Assembly (NCBI GenBank): GCA_900112325.1
Contig: FOLJ01000003.1
Coordinates: forward strand, 426,564 to 490,563
Source: Micromonospora sediminimaris
GTDB lineage: Bacteria; Actinomycetota; Actinomycetes; Mycobacteriales; Micromonosporaceae
Length of the DNA: 64,000 bases
Direction: 5' to 3'
The notes beneath the pieces were generated by a model, which ran no database searches, was not told where the DNA came from, and saw nothing but the letters and a program-made list of their open reading frames with translations. Position numbers and translations under genes: made by a program. Positions 33,789 to 43,369 of the stretch are shown piece after piece; the stretch's first letter is position 1, and each line of letters begins with the position of its first letter.

Positions 33789-34247
33789 GGCACGGCGGCG
33801 GGTTTCGCCGCGCAGGGTGTCGACGTAGAGGCGGCCGGCGAGGTGGTCGGTCTCGTGTTGCAGGGCGCGGGCGAGGAAGCCGCTGCCGGCGATGGTCAGG
33901 GGTTCGCCGTGCTGGTCGTAGCCGTGGGCGGTGGCGTGCAGGGCGCGGGGGGTCGGGAAGTACAGCCCGGGGATGGACAGGCAGCCCTCGTCGTCGTCCT
34001 GGAGTTCGGTGGAAAGCTCCAGCGTCGGGTTGATCATGTGGCCGCGGTGGCCGTCGGCGTCGTAGACGAAGACCTGCGCGTTGACGCCGATCTGGGGGGC
34101 GGCGACGCCGGCGCGGCCGGGCGCGCCGAGCAGGGTGTCCATCAGGTCGGTGACCAGGGTGCGCAGTTCGGCGTCGAAGCTGGTGACCGGTTCGCTGGGG
34201 GTGCGGAGCACCGGGTCGCCGATGATTCGGATGTCCCGCATCGTCAT
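33741..34247 (-). CDS. def: Peptide deformylase
   Basis: Peptide deformylase removes the formyl group from the initiator methionine of nascent proteins. All three motifs are present in this 168-residue protein: GVAAPQIGVN (motif 1, GxGLAAxQ), DEGCLSIPGLYF (motif 2, EGCLS; metal-binding Cys) and LQHETDHLAGRLYVD (motif 3, HExxH; two metal-binding His and the catalytic Glu). The ATG at 34247 (MTMRDIRIIGDPVLRTPSEPV) is the standard start; a second Met two codons on is possible. It follows the pabB-like gene by 10 bp on the same strand and overlaps the convergent TauE gene at its 3' end. Confidence 0.93.
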   Translation of the reverse strand: MTMRDIRIIGDPVLRTPSEPVTSFDAELRTLVTDLMDTLLGAPGRAGVAAPQIGVNAQVFVYDADGHRGHMINPTLELSTELQDDDEGCLSIPGLYFPTPRALHATAHGYDQHGEPLTIAGSGFLARALQHETDHLAGRLYVDTLRGETRRRALREIRAGRFDSSRRS

Positions 34248-34257
34248 GTCGGCAAGG

Positions 34258-35484
34258 TTATCGGGCGGTGGCCGTCGGCGGGGGTGGCCCGGTTCGGTGG
34301 CCGGAGAGAGCGGCCCGCACCGGGGTGGTCTTGGCGGCGGCTTCGGCGACCTCGGCGGCGGGGTCACTGTCCCAGGTGATGCCGCCGCCGGCCCAGACGT
34401 GTAGGGCGTTGGCGTCGACGGCGGCGGTGCGGATGGTCAGGCCGAGGTCGATGTGGTCGGGGCCGACCCAGCCGAGGGCGCCCATGCTGGCGCCACGGCC
34501 GACGGGTTCGAGGGCGGCGATGTGGTTGAGGGCGGCGAGTTTCGGTGCGCCGGTGACGGAGCCGCCGGGGCAGACGGCGCGGAGCAGGTCGGCCAGGCCG
34601 AGGCCGTCGGCGATGTCGGCGCGGATGGTGGATTCGGCCTGCCACAGGTCGCACCAGCGGCGTACGGCGAACAGGTCGTCGACGCGGACGCTGCCGGTGC
34701 GGGCGACGCGGGCCAGGTCGTTGCGTTCCAGGTCGACGATCATGATGTGTTCGGCGCGTTCCTTGGCCGAGGCGAGCAGGTCGGCGCGGCCGGCGGCGGT
34801 GGCCGGGCGGGTGCCTTTGATCGGTCGGGTGGTGAGGGTGCCGTCGCGTACCTCGATGAGGGTTTCCGGGCTGGCGCAGCCGATGGCCCAGCCGGGGCCG
34901 GTGAGCACGCCGCCGTAGCGGGCGCCGGGTAGGCCGCCGAGGCGGGTCAGGGCCGGCAGTGGGTCGCCGGTGTAGGGGGTGCTGGCGTGGCCGACGATGT
35001 TGACCTGGTAGACCTCGCCGTGGCCGATGGCGCGGCGGATCGCGGTGACCGCGTCTGCGTGTTGGCGGGGGGTCCAGCTTTCCGTCCAGGCGCCGTGCCA
35101 CCAGGGTGGTGGTGGGTGGGGGTGGGTGGTGCGGGCCGCGGTGTGGGCGTAGACGACGACGGCGACTTCGGGCAGGTCGGCGGGGTTGGGTGCGCCGGGT
35201 GGGCCGCCGGCGAGCAGGGCCGCGGCGGTGGCGGAGAGGTAGAGCGCGGCTCCGCAGATGCCGTGCTGGTGGTGGGGGCGTGCCGGGCGGGCCAGGTCGC
35301 GTAGGTGCAGGCCGTGTTCGGCGAGGAACTGCTCGGCGTACGTGGCCGGGTCGCCGCCGTCGGCGGGGCGCCACTGCCAGCGGGCGTGTTCGACGAGCCG
35401 GCCGCGGCAGGGCGCGGGAACCGCGGGTGGATCGACAACCATCCGTGGGAGCGCTTCCACTACGTCTGGACGGTTCATGCTCAT
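34258..35484 (-). CDS. pabB: Aminodeoxychorismate synthase component I-like (chorismate-binding)
   Basis: The 408-residue protein contains the chorismate-binding domain shared by PabB, TrpE and isochorismate synthases: EVYQVNIVGHAST, CASPETLIEVRDGTLTTRPIKGTRPAT (the PIKGT lysine favours PabB), ERAEHIMIVDLERNDLARVARTGSVRVDDLF, CPGGSVTGAPKLAALNHIAALEPVGRGASMGALGWVG. PabB aminates chorismate to aminodeoxychorismate for folate. PabA is not next door. Folate is consistent with the nearby folD. The ATG at 35484 or 35478 is the start. Its stop is 10 bp from the deformylase start. Confidence 0.85.
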   Translation of the reverse strand: MSMNRPDVVEALPRMVVDPPAVPAPCRGRLVEHARWQWRPADGGDPATYAEQFLAEHGLHLRDLARPARPHHQHGICGAALYLSATAAALLAGGPPGAPNPADLPEVAVVVYAHTAARTTHPHPPPPWWHGAWTESWTPRQHADAVTAIRRAIGHGEVYQVNIVGHASTPYTGDPLPALTRLGGLPGARYGGVLTGPGWAIGCASPETLIEVRDGTLTTRPIKGTRPATAAGRADLLASAKERAEHIMIVDLERNDLARVARTGSVRVDDLFAVRRWCDLWQAESTIRADIADGLGLADLLRAVCPGGSVTGAPKLAALNHIAALEPVGRGASMGALGWVGPDHIDLGLTIRTAAVDANALHVWAGGGITWDSDPAAEVAEAAAKTTPVRAALSGHRTGPPPPTATAR

Positions 35485-35607
35485 CCGTTCAGCGGATTTC
35501 CCGCGCACCACGCGTACATCTGCTCGATGCGGCAAGCTTTCGCTTGGTACTGTGCGTCACTGGTCATGTGAACCATGACACAGTGCCCCCACAGTCCGGA
35601 GAACCCG

Positions 35608-35808
35608 ATGTGCCAGCACCAACCCACCTGTCCCTCCGCCGAAGCCACCGACCGGGAAGCCGCCAGGGTCATCGCCTGCTTCCGTGAACAGGGCTGGAGC
35701 CTGCTCTGCAACGGAGTCATCGTCTTCGAGGACACCGGCGAGCTGCTGCCCGACGGCAGCAGCATCGCACCGCACCGAGGCCCCGCCCGACACGCGCTCG
35801 CCGCCTGA
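35608..35808 (+). CDS. DUF5999 family small protein
   Basis: This 66-residue protein reads MCQHQPTCPSAEATDREAARVI then ACFREQGWSLLCNGVIVFEDTGELLPDGSSIAPHR, the near-invariant sequence of actinobacterial DUF5999. Three cysteines (positions 2, 8 and one in LLCNG) may bind a metal. The role is unknown; the family is widespread in streptomycetes and relatives. The ATG at 35608 gives the canonical MCQHQP start, preceded by GGAG. It is convergent with gcvP. Confidence 0.88.
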   Translation: MCQHQPTCPSAEATDREAARVIACFREQGWSLLCNGVIVFEDTGELLPDGSSIAPHRGPARHALAA

Positions 35809-35908
35809 GGCGACGTCACGATCCGTCACGACGTCTTTCCCGCGCCGACCCAGGCTAGTCCCCCGGTCAGGGACCGCCACGACCAGGTCGGCGCGGTACC
35901 GGACCCGG

Positions 35909-38731
35909 TCAGCTCTCGTACGCCTGCGGTGACGGGCACGAGCAGACCAGGTTCCGGTCGCCGTACCCGCCGTCGACCCGACGCACCGGCGGCCAGTACT
36001 TCCCCGCCCGCTCCACCCCCGCCGGCCAGGCGCCCACCGACCTCGGGTAGGGGTGCGGCCAGTCGTCACCGCCGACCATCTCCGCCGTGTGCGGCGCGTT
36101 GGCGAGCGGGTTGTCCCCGGTCGGCCAGGCACCCGAGCCCACCTTGTCGATCTCCGCCCGGATGGCGATCATCGCGTCGCAGAACCGGTCCAGCTCGGCC
36201 AGGTCCTCACTCTCGGTCGGCTCCACCATCAACGTCCCCGCCACCGGGAACGACATCGTCGGCGCGTGGAAGCCGTAGTCGATGAGCCGCTTGGCCACAT
36301 CGTCGACACTCACCCCGGTCGCCTTCGTCACCGGCCGCAGATCCAGGATGCACTCGTGCGCGACCAGGCCCTTGTTGCCCGCGTACAGCACCGGGAAGTG
36401 CTCCCGCAGCCGCGCCGCCACGTAGTTGGCCGCCAGCACCGCCACCCCGGTCGCCCGCGCCAGGCCGTCGGCGCCCATCATCCGCAGGTACGCCCACGGG
36501 ATCGGCAGGATCCCCGCCGACCCGTACCGGGCCGCCGCGATCGCCGGCCGCCCCGGCACCGGCGCACCGGCCGGATCAGCCGGCAGGAACGGCGCCAGGT
36601 GCGCCCGCACCGCCACCGGACCCACCCCCGGCCCACCGCCGCCGTGCGGAATGCAGAACGTCTTGTGCAGGTTCAGGTGCGACACGTCCGCACCGAACCG
36701 GCCCGGCCGGGCGAACCCGACAAGCGCGTTGAGGTTCGCACCGTCGACGTACACCTGCCCACCGGCGTCGTGCACCTTCGCGCACAGCGACGCGATACCC
36801 GTCTCGTACACCCCGTGCGTCGACGGATACGTCACCATGATCGCCGCGAGGGTGTCCCGATGCGCGTCGATCTTGGCGTCCAGGTCGACCAGGTCGACGT
36901 TGCCGTCGGCGTCGCAGCCGACCACGACCACCCGCATCCCCGCCATCACGGCGCTGGCCGCGTTGGTGCCGTGCGCCGACGACGGGATCAGGCACACGTC
37001 GCGGTGCTGATCACCCCGGCTGCGATGCCACGCGCGGATCGCCAACAGTCCCGCCAGCTCGCCCTGCGAACCGGCGTTGGGCTGCACACTCACCGCGTCG
37101 TAGCCGGTGACCTCGGCCAGCCACCCCTCCAACTGGCCGATCAGCTCCCGGTAGCCGGCGGTCTGCTCCGCCGGAGCCAACGGGTGGATGTTCGCGAACT
37201 CGGCCCAGCTCACCGGCTCCATCTCGGCGGTGGCGTTCAGTTTCATCGTGCACGACCCCAACGGGATCATGCCCCGGTCCAGGGCGTAGTCGAAATCCGC
37301 CAGCCGACGCAGGTACCGCAGCATCGCCGTCTCCGACCGGTGGGTACGGAACACCGGATGGGTGAGGAAGTCACTGGTGCGGGCCAACGCGGCCGGCAAC
37401 ATCTCGGGCACCTCACCGGCCACGCCGTCGACACCGAACGCCGCCCACACCACCGCCACCTGCTCGGCCGTGGTGGTCTCGTCGCAGGACACACCGACCC
37501 GGTCGGCGTCGACCAGCCGCAGATTCACCCCACGCCGCTGCGCCTCGGCGACGACCTGCCCGGCCCGACCCGGCACCCGCGCCGTCACCGTGTCGAAGAA
37601 CGCGACGTCGGCCACCTCGACCCCACCGGCCCGCAACCCGGCGGCCAACCGGGCCGCCATCCGATGGGTACGGGCCGCGATCTCCCGCAGCCCGTCCGGG
37701 CCGTGGTACACGGCGTACATGCCCGCCATCACGGCCAGCAGCACCTGCGCGGTGCAGATGTTGCTCGTCGCCTTCTCCCGGCGGATGTGCTGCTCCCGGG
37801 TCTGCAACGCCAACCGGTACGCGGCCGCGCCGGCCGCGTCCCGGGACACCCCGACCAGCCGGCCCGGCAGCATCCGTTCCAGACCCGCCCGCACCGCCAG
37901 GTAGCCGGCGTGCGGCCCACCGAAACCCATCGGCACCCCGAACCGCTGGGTGGTGCCGGCGGCGATGTCCGCGCCGATCTCCCCCGGCGGGCGCAGCAAC
38001 GTCAACGCCAACAGGTCCGCCGCCACCGTCACCAACGCCCCGACCGCGTGCGCGGCCTCGACCAGTGGGGCGTGGTCCCGCACCGCCCCGGACGCCCCCG
38101 GATACTGCAGGTGCACCCCGAAGAACTCCGCCGGCAACGGCTCGACGGCCAGGTCCAGCACCCGCACCTCGATACCGAGCGGCTCGGCCCGCCCGGCGAT
38201 CACCGCGATGGTCTGCGGCAGGGCGTCGGCGTCGACCACGTACACCCGGCTGCCGCTCTTCGACGCCCGCCGCGCCAGGGTCATCGCCTCCGCCGCCGCG
38301 GTGCCCTCGTCGAGCATCGACGCGTTCGCCGTCGCCAGACCGGTCAGATCCGACACCATGGTCTGAAAGTTCAGCAGCGCCTCCAGCCGACCCTGGCTGA
38401 TCTCCGGCTGATACGGCGTGTACGCCGTGTACCAGGCCGGATTCTCCAACACGTTGCGGCGGATCACCGCCGGGGTGTGGGTGCCGTGATACCCCAACCC
38501 GATCATGGAGACGGCGACCGTGTTACGGGCCGCCAAGGCCCGCAACTCCGCCAGAGCCTCGTGCTCGCTGGCCGGTGGCGGCAGGTCCAGCCGGCCGTGC
38601 CAGCGGATCACCTCGGGAATCGCCGCGTCCATCAACTCGTCGATCGAGGCGTACCCGACGGCGTCCAACATGCGGCGCTCGTCGTCGGGGCCGGGACCGA
38701 TGTGACGATCGGCGAACTGCTCGGCGGTCAT
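35909..38731 (-). CDS. gcvP: Glycine dehydrogenase (decarboxylating), P-protein
   Basis: The P-protein of the glycine cleavage system decarboxylates glycine on PLP and passes the aminomethyl group to the lipoyl arm of GcvH. It has 940 residues, the usual length of the single-chain form. The PLP lysine lies in [25 protein letters not shown] (about residue 700); other hallmarks are [14 protein letters not shown] at the N terminus, [37 protein letters not shown] and [17 protein letters not shown] single-aptamer glycine riboswitch lies just upstream of its ATG (38731). gcvH is 6.7 kb away on the same strand; gcvT is not in the window. Confidence 0.96.
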   Translation of the reverse strand: MTAEQFADRHIGPGPDDERRMLDAVGYASIDELMDAAIPEVIRWHGRLDLPPPASEHEALAELRALAARNTVAVSMIGLGYHGTHTPAVIRRNVLENPAWYTAYTPYQPEISQGRLEALLNFQTMVSDLTGLATANASMLDEGTAAAEAMTLARRASKSGSRVYVVDADALPQTIAVIAGRAEPLGIEVRVLDLAVEPLPAEFFGVHLQYPGASGAVRDHAPLVEAAHAVGALVTVAADLLALTLLRPPGEIGADIAAGTTQRFGVPMGFGGPHAGYLAVRAGLERMLPGRLVGVSRDAAGAAAYRLALQTREQHIRREKATSNICTAQVLLAVMAGMYAVYHGPDGLREIAARTHRMAARLAAGLRAGGVEVADVAFFDTVTARVPGRAGQVVAEAQRRGVNLRLVDADRVGVSCDETTTAEQVAVVWAAFGVDGVAGEVPEMLPAALARTSDFLTHPVFRTHRSETAMLRYLRRLADFDYALDRGMIPLGSCTMKLNATAEMEPVSWAEFANIHPLAPAEQTAGYRELIGQLEGWLAEVTGYDAVSVQPNAGSQGELAGLLAIRAWHRSRGDQHRDVCLIPSSAHGTNAASAVMAGMRVVVVGCDADGNVDLVDLDAKIDAHRDTLAAIMVTYPSTHGVYETGIASLCAKVHDAGGQVYVDGANLNALVGFARPGRFGADVSHLNLHKTFCIPHGGGGPGVGPVAVRAHLAPFLPADPAGAPVPGRPAIAAARYGSAGILPIPWAYLRMMGADGLARATGVAVLAANYVAARLREHFPVLYAGNKGLVAHECILDLRPVTKATGVSVDDVAKRLIDYGFHAPTMSFPVAGTLMVEPTESEDLAELDRFCDAMIAIRAEIDKVGSGAWPTGDNPLANAPHTAEMVGGDDWPHPYPRSVGAWPAGVERAGKYWPPVRRVDGGYGDRNLVCSCPSPQAYES

Positions 38732-38812
38732 GGGCGCTCCTGCGAGGGGCGGGGGTCGACAGGTCGGCCCTCCCCCTCTGTCACACCCCGCGGGCGCTCC
38801 ACAGTGCCTGAC

Positions 38813-38903
38813 CCGACGTGGTCCTTCTGCCTGAGAGGTTCCGGGGAGGATTTGCCCCTTCGGCGCCGCCCCGGCTGTCGCCAGGCGGTCTCTCCCACGT
38901 CGG
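38813..38903 (-). promoter_or_regulatory. Glycine riboswitch (single aptamer) upstream of gcvP
   Basis: Read on the minus strand, the region shows the glycine riboswitch core: GGGAGAG, GCCGAAGGGGCAAATCC, then AACCTCTCAGGCAGAAGGACC. A 9-bp P1 stem closes it (38895–38903 with 38813–38821). Only one aptamer is visible, rather than the tandem pair. It sits 82 bp before the gcvP start, so glycine probably switches gcvP expression on. Confidence 0.9.
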
Positions 38904-38973
38904 TGCTACCGGCGCGATCAACGCTACCAGCGGGCCCGACGGCCCGCACCGAAGCCCCTGACCTGCCCGCCGC

Positions 38974-39855
38974 TCACCCGCCGACCGGACTCGGCACCCC
39001 CGGCAACGCCGCCGACCCCACCGCCGGCCCGGCACCGAGCAGCCGGTCCGCCAACGCCGGCAACAGCCGCCCCAACGGCGCCTCCACCCGCAGGCACGCG
39101 TACTCGTCACCGCGGGTCGACCCCTGGTTGACGATCACCACCGGCACGTCCCGCTTCGCCGCCCGCAACACGAACCGGCGACCCGACATCACCGTCAACG
39201 ACGACCCCAGCACCAGCAGCAGCCGGGCCTGCTCCACCATCGCGAAACACGACTGCACCCGATCCGCCGGCACCGTCTCGCCGAAGAAGACCACATCCGG
39301 CTTGAGCAGCCCGCCGCAGGCCACGCAGTCGACCGTCCGGAACGCCGCCACCTGCGCGTCAGCGAGATCAACGTCACCGTCCGGGTTGACCGCGGCGGCC
39401 TGCCCGACGAACCCGGGATTGGCCGCCCGCAGCCGCCCGTCCAACTCCGCCCGCGACGTACGGCGTCGACACCCCAGACAGACCACCTCGTCGAGCCGAC
39501 CGTGCAACTCCGTCACGTCCCGGCTACCGGCCGCCGAGTGCAACCCGTCGACGTTCTGCGTGATGATCCCCGTCACCAGCCCGCTCTGCTGCAGGCGGGC
39601 CACCGCCCGGTGCCCGTCGTTGGGTGCCGCCCCGGCGATCAACCGCCACCCCAGGTGACTGCGCGCCCAGTACCGCCGCCGCGCCGCCGCGTCGGCCAGA
39701 AACGTCTGATACGTCATCGGAGTGTGCCGGCGCGCGACACCACTGGGCCCCCGATAGTCGGGAATGCCCGACTCGGTGGACAACCCGGCGCCGCTGAGCA
39801 CCACCACCCCACCGGCGGCCACCAGCCCCGCCAACGGCTCGATCAGCTGCTGCAC
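38974..39855 (-). CDS. NAD-dependent protein deacylase, sirtuin family
   Basis: Sirtuins remove acyl groups from lysines using NAD. In this 293-residue protein the NAD-binding site is VVVLSGAGLSTESGIPDYRGPSGVARR, the catalytic motif is GIITQNVDGLHSAAGSRDVTELHGRLDEVVCLGC with the active His, and the zinc knuckle uses CLGC and CVACGG. DVVFFGETVP and LLLVLGSSLTVMSGRRFV are also typical. The GTG at 39855 is chosen; a GTG at 39876 would add seven residues. It lies 118 bp downstream of the DivIVA gene and 242 bp upstream of gcvP on the same strand. Confidence 0.9.
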   Translation of the reverse strand: MQQLIEPLAGLVAAGGVVVLSGAGLSTESGIPDYRGPSGVARRHTPMTYQTFLADAAARRRYWARSHLGWRLIAGAAPNDGHRAVARLQQSGLVTGIITQNVDGLHSAAGSRDVTELHGRLDEVVCLGCRRRTSRAELDGRLRAANPGFVGQAAAVNPDGDVDLADAQVAAFRTVDCVACGGLLKPDVVFFGETVPADRVQSCFAMVEQARLLLVLGSSLTVMSGRRFVLRAAKRDVPVVIVNQGSTRGDEYACLRVEAPLGRLLPALADRLLGAGPAVGSAALPGVPSPVGG

Positions 39856-39962
39856 CCACCCATCGTGCCCCAGCACCGTCGCCGCCGACGAACGCCACCG
39901 GCAGCGGTTCAACCGCCGCCGGTGGCGCCACGGTGAGCGGGGCACCGCCAGACGGGCTCGCG

Positions 39963-40685
39963 TCAGCGCTGCTGATGCCGAGGCAACGACCGGGCCGCCG
40001 CCGCACCGGCCGCCGCCGGCTGCGCCCCGATCCGCTCCATGGTCCGCGACAACTGCTCACTGCCGTCGTCCAGATGCCGCGCCGCCGCCTGCATGTGCGA
40101 GATCATCATCTCGCCGTAGATCCGCAGGGCCTCCCGCGCCGCCACCCCGTCGTCGAACGTCGGCCCCGCCGCCACGTGGTAGTCCTGCACCGCCCGCTCC
40201 GCCTCCTGACGGGCCTCCTCCACCGCCGCCCGCACATAGCTCTCGTACTGGGTACGGGCGTACTCGGCGACCCGCCGCGCATAGTCGTGCGCCTGGGCGA
40301 TGATCTGCTCGGCCTCCCGCTGCGCCGCCGAAAGCAGATTCACCTCCTTGGCCGCCGGCACCTTCGCCGTCGGCTCCGAACTCGGAATCACCCCGTGCCG
40401 GTGCAACTCCACATGGTCGTTGAGCCGCTCGTTCTCCGCCCGCAGATTCGCCACCTGCGTCGACAGCAGATCCAACTCATCGGCCACCTGCACCCGGAAC
40501 CGGTCCACGTCGTTCTGGTCGTAGCCGCGACGCCCGAACGACGACGACCCGAACTCCCACCGGCGCACCCGGTCGGCGGTCATCCGCACCTGCACACCAC
40601 CGGCGACCTGCGCACCGTCGTACCTGCCGACCGGGGTTCCACTCACCGCACCGGCCTGCCACTCCCGGCCACGAGGCTCACTCAC
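39963..40685 (-). CDS. DivIVA domain-containing protein
   Basis: This 240-residue protein has a DivIVA-like N-terminal segment, RRWEFGSSSFGRRGYDQNDVDRFRVQVADELDLLSTQVANLRAENERLNDHVEL (about residues 40–93), followed by a coiled coil rich in Glu/Ala/Arg (AKEVNLLSAAQREAEQIIAQAHDYARRVAEYARTQYESYVRAAVEEARQEAERAVQ). DivIVA proteins mark negatively curved membranes and poles. It is not the main polar DivIVA/Wag31, whose usual genomic neighbours are absent here. Its ATG overlaps the flavohaemoprotein stop by 4 bp, an unexpected coupling to a nitric-oxide-detoxification gene. Confidence 0.85.
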   Translation of the reverse strand: MSEPRGREWQAGAVSGTPVGRYDGAQVAGGVQVRMTADRVRRWEFGSSSFGRRGYDQNDVDRFRVQVADELDLLSTQVANLRAENERLNDHVELHRHGVIPSSEPTAKVPAAKEVNLLSAAQREAEQIIAQAHDYARRVAEYARTQYESYVRAAVEEARQEAERAVQDYHVAAGPTFDDGVAAREALRIYGEMMISHMQAAARHLDDGSEQLSRTMERIGAQPAAAGAAAARSLPRHQQR

Positions 40686-41860
40686 CGGGCACCTCCGGAA
40701 TCGTCAGAGACAGCGGGGCCTCCCACCGCCGTCCGCCACGAGGGGCCGTACCAGTGCCTACCCAGACCCTCGTGATGCACCTGCCCGGCATGGAAACCGG
40801 ACCGGGTCAGGGTGGCCACCGTGTGCGACACCATGTCGTCGGAACCACACACGTACACATGCCGGGACCGCCAGTCACCGTCGGCCAGCGCCCGGTCCAC
40901 CGGATACACGAACTCCCCCGGCCGGTTCAGGTCCAACCCCACCACCTGCGTCACCGACAACCAGGCGTACGAGGCGGCCAACTTCTCCAACGCGTCACCG
41001 TCGTAGAACTCGCTGCGCGAACGCGCCCCCACGTACACGTCGACCCGACGCCGGGAACCCTCGGCCGCCACCTGCTCCACCAACGCCTTCAGCGGAGCCC
41101 AACCGGTACCACCGGCCAGCAGCAGCAGATCCGCCGAACCCGCCGGACGCAACGTCAATCCGTCACCCACCGGAGCGGCCAGATGCAACTGGTCACCCAC
41201 CGCACACCCGTACACCAGCCGCGACGACACCGCCCCGCCCGGCGCCGCCCGGACATGCAACTCCACAGTGCCGTCCGCGCGCGGCGCGTTAGCCGGCGAG
41301 TAGTACCGCCACGACCGCACCGCCGGATGCGACACCCCGATCGACTGACCCGCGGTGAACGGCAACAGATACTGCGGACGCAACGTCAGCACCGCCACGT
41401 CGAACGCCCGCCGCTCGTGCCCCACCACCTCCGCCACCCACCACGGTGGACTCACCGCCTCAGCGGCCTGCGCCGCCTCGGACATCACCTGCGCCACCAG
41501 CCCGTACGCCGCCGCCCAGTCCTGCGCCAACTCGTCGGTCCACTGGTCGGCGAGAAAATGCCGCAACGTCGCCAGCAACGCCTCCCCCACCGCCGGGTAA
41601 TGCTCCGCCCGCACCGCGAACTTGCGGTGGTCGACGCCGAGATCCTGCAGGAAACCCACCAGCCGGTCCACCTGGTCCACCTGGGACACGATGTGACCGA
41701 GCGCATTCACCAGCCGATCCCGCTGACCCGCCATGTTCGTCGGGAACATCTGCCGGGTCTCCGGATACGCCAGGAACAGCGTCGAATAGAAGTAGAGCGG
41801 CACCTGGTCGCCGTGCGCAGCCACCAGCGACCAGCTCTGCTTGAGCCGGGGCACGTCCAC
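40682..41860 (-). CDS. Flavohaemoprotein: globin fused to FAD/NAD reductase
   Basis: The 392-residue protein joins an N-terminal globin (residues 1–135) to a ferredoxin-reductase-like FAD/NAD(P)H module. In the globin, FYSTLFLAYPETRQMFP has the B10 Tyr region and VRAEHYPAVGEALLATL contains the proximal His. The reductase shows RSWRYYSPANAP for FAD and LLLLAGGTGWAPLKALVEQ for the nucleotide, then VYVGARSRSEFYDGDALEKLA. Such proteins are NO dioxygenases that turn NO and O2 into nitrate. It starts 2 bp after the truncated haemoglobin stop and its end overlaps the DivIVA start. No gene-specific regulator is adjacent. Confidence 0.88.
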   Translation of the reverse strand: MDVPRLKQSWSLVAAHGDQVPLYFYSTLFLAYPETRQMFPTNMAGQRDRLVNALGHIVSQVDQVDRLVGFLQDLGVDHRKFAVRAEHYPAVGEALLATLRHFLADQWTDELAQDWAAAYGLVAQVMSEAAQAAEAVSPPWWVAEVVGHERRAFDVAVLTLRPQYLLPFTAGQSIGVSHPAVRSWRYYSPANAPRADGTVELHVRAAPGGAVSSRLVYGCAVGDQLHLAAPVGDGLTLRPAGSADLLLLAGGTGWAPLKALVEQVAAEGSRRRVDVYVGARSRSEFYDGDALEKLAASYAWLSVTQVVGLDLNRPGEFVYPVDRALADGDWRSRHVYVCGSDDMVSHTVATLTRSGFHAGQVHHEGLGRHWYGPSWRTAVGGPAVSDDSGGAR

Positions 41861-41862
41861 GC

Positions 41863-42261
41863 TCAGGCGCCCGCCTGGTCCCCGCCGGCCACCACCTGGT
41901 CCTGCACCTGCGCCAGCACCGCCTGCACGTCGGCGATGATGTCACCCGGCACACCCAGCTGCGTCAACGTCGCCGTCAGATGCTCACCAACCATGACGTA
42001 GTGCGCCACCGGAATGTTCAACGGCTGATGCGCCGACGCCAGATCCCGGCCGGTGTACTCGTTCGGACCACCGAGCACCACCGTCAGCATCAACGCCAGG
42101 TGCCGGCGCTGCCCCGCCATGTCCACCTCGGCGAAGTAACCGGCAAGCTCCGGATCGGCGAGCACCCGGTCGTAGAACAGCTCGACAGCGGCCTTCACCG
42201 AAGCCGCACCGCCGATGCGCTCGTAATGCGAGACCGGAGCGGTCTCCTCGGTAACCGTCAC
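41863..42261 (-). CDS. Group 1 truncated haemoglobin
   Basis: This 132-residue 2-on-2 globin reads MTVTEETAPVSHYERIGGAASVKAAVELFYDRVLADPELAGYFAEVDMAGQRRHLALMLTVVLGGPNEYTGRDLASAHQPLNIPVAHYVMVGEHLTATL. FYDRVLADPELAGYF gives the B10/CD region and AHQPLNI… HYVMVGEHL the proximal His region. Group 1 truncated haemoglobins bind O2/NO and can oxidise NO. The GTG at 42261 has AAGGA upstream. It is the first gene of a three-gene operon with the flavohaemoprotein and a DivIVA-like protein. Confidence 0.88.
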   Translation of the reverse strand: MTVTEETAPVSHYERIGGAASVKAAVELFYDRVLADPELAGYFAEVDMAGQRRHLALMLTVVLGGPNEYTGRDLASAHQPLNIPVAHYVMVGEHLTATLTQLGVPGDIIADVQAVLAQVQDQVVAGGDQAGA

Positions 42262-42573
42262 GGTTGTTTCCTTCCGTCGTGAGGGGACGCGCGGTGTCAG
42301 CGCGCGCAACGACGACCCGCCGACACCGGAACCACCCCACGGCAGCGGCAGCGGCAGACCGTGTCGGACGATAGCGTGCCGCGTCCGCCCCGTCACCGCC
42401 GGCCCATCGGAATCCCGGACACAACCAGACACGAAGAGTCACAAATCTCACCCCGGACCGTCACCCCGGGACAACCGGACCCACACCCAACGTGATCAAC
42501 CAGGCCCGGTGGCCTGCCAGCGGCCGAACGTCACCAGCGGCACGCCCGAGCGCACGACGACACAGTGGAACGA
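42262..42573. other. 312-bp intergenic region upstream of the haemoglobin operon
   Basis: No convincing gene is seen. It holds the promoter region of the truncated haemoglobin operon. A short hairpin CAGGCC-CGGT-GGCCTG (42501–42516) lies 58 bp past the ResR-like gene stop and may be a weak terminator. No clear NsrR- or DosR-type operator is visible. Confidence 0.5.
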
Positions 42574-43170
42574 CTAACCCGCCCGCCGCCGGGCCCGCCG
42601 TGCGGCCAACTCGTCGCCCACCGCACCACCCTCGGCAACCTCCGGCGACCCCTGCTCCACCGACACCGCCGCCGGCTCCGCCGGCAGATGCGACAGCGAA
42701 CCCTGGATCTCCTTGAACGCGCCACCGATCGCGATGCCGAACACCCCCTGGCCGCCCTGCAACAGGTCGACCACCTCCTCCGGCGAACGACACTCGTACA
42801 CCGTCGTCCCATCGGAGATCAACGTGATGCCGGCCAGGTCCGCCACCCCACGCGACCGCAACGCCTCGATCGCCTTACGGATGTTCTGCAACGACACCCC
42901 GGCGTCCAGCAGCCGCTTCACCACCTTCAACACCACCAGGTCGCGAAACGAGTACAACCGCTGCGTACCGGAACCCGACGCGTCCCGCACACTCGGCACC
43001 ACCAGAGCCGTACGCGCCCAGTAATCCAACTGGCGGTAGCTGATCCCCACCGCATGGCAGGCCGTCACACCCCGGTACCCCACCGCACCGTCACCGTCAG
43101 TTGCCGACCCGGGCATCCCACCCGACTCACCCGACACCGCACCCTGATCGGAATCCCGCGGCTCGTACAT
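42574..43170 (-). CDS. MerR family regulator, ResR-like
   Basis: This 198-residue protein has a MerR-type winged helix (GYRGVTACHAVGISYRQLDYWARTALVVPSVRDASGSGTQRLYSFRDLVVLKVVKRLLDAGVSLQNIRKAIEALRSRG), with the usual RQLDYW and R-Y-S-FRD signatures, and a variable C-terminal ligand or dimer part (GQGVFGIAIGGAFKEIQGSL). It occupies the position of M. tuberculosis Rv1830 (ResR/McdR), a growth and cell-size regulator, in a conserved gene order, so it is called ResR-like. The ATG at 43170 has GGGAGG upstream. The C terminus is Arg/Ala-rich. Confidence 0.83.
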   Translation of the reverse strand: MYEPRDSDQGAVSGESGGMPGSATDGDGAVGYRGVTACHAVGISYRQLDYWARTALVVPSVRDASGSGTQRLYSFRDLVVLKVVKRLLDAGVSLQNIRKAIEALRSRGVADLAGITLISDGTTVYECRSPEEVVDLLQGGQGVFGIAIGGAFKEIQGSLSHLPAEPAAVSVEQGSPEVAEGGAVGDELAARRARRRAG

Positions 43171-43369
43171 CCCGACAACCTCCCCGTCAGTGCGGTGCCA
43201 CGCCGCTTCCGGGACGCGCACCCCTCGACACGGCAACCCTATAGCGACCATCAGGAGTTACCACGGAGAAACCGTCGCGACACGCCGCGCATCGACAGCG
43301 ATGACCATCACCATCACCGACAGTCACCGCCCACACGGCCTTCCCACCGACATCGGCAGGGCCGAACAC

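Noticed and set aside
36053..39658. A 1,201-codon open frame antisense to gcvP
   Set aside because: It reads as Arg/Pro/His/Gln-rich low-complexity sequence with no family motif, the usual shadow in high-GC DNA; the opposite strand encodes a complete P-protein.
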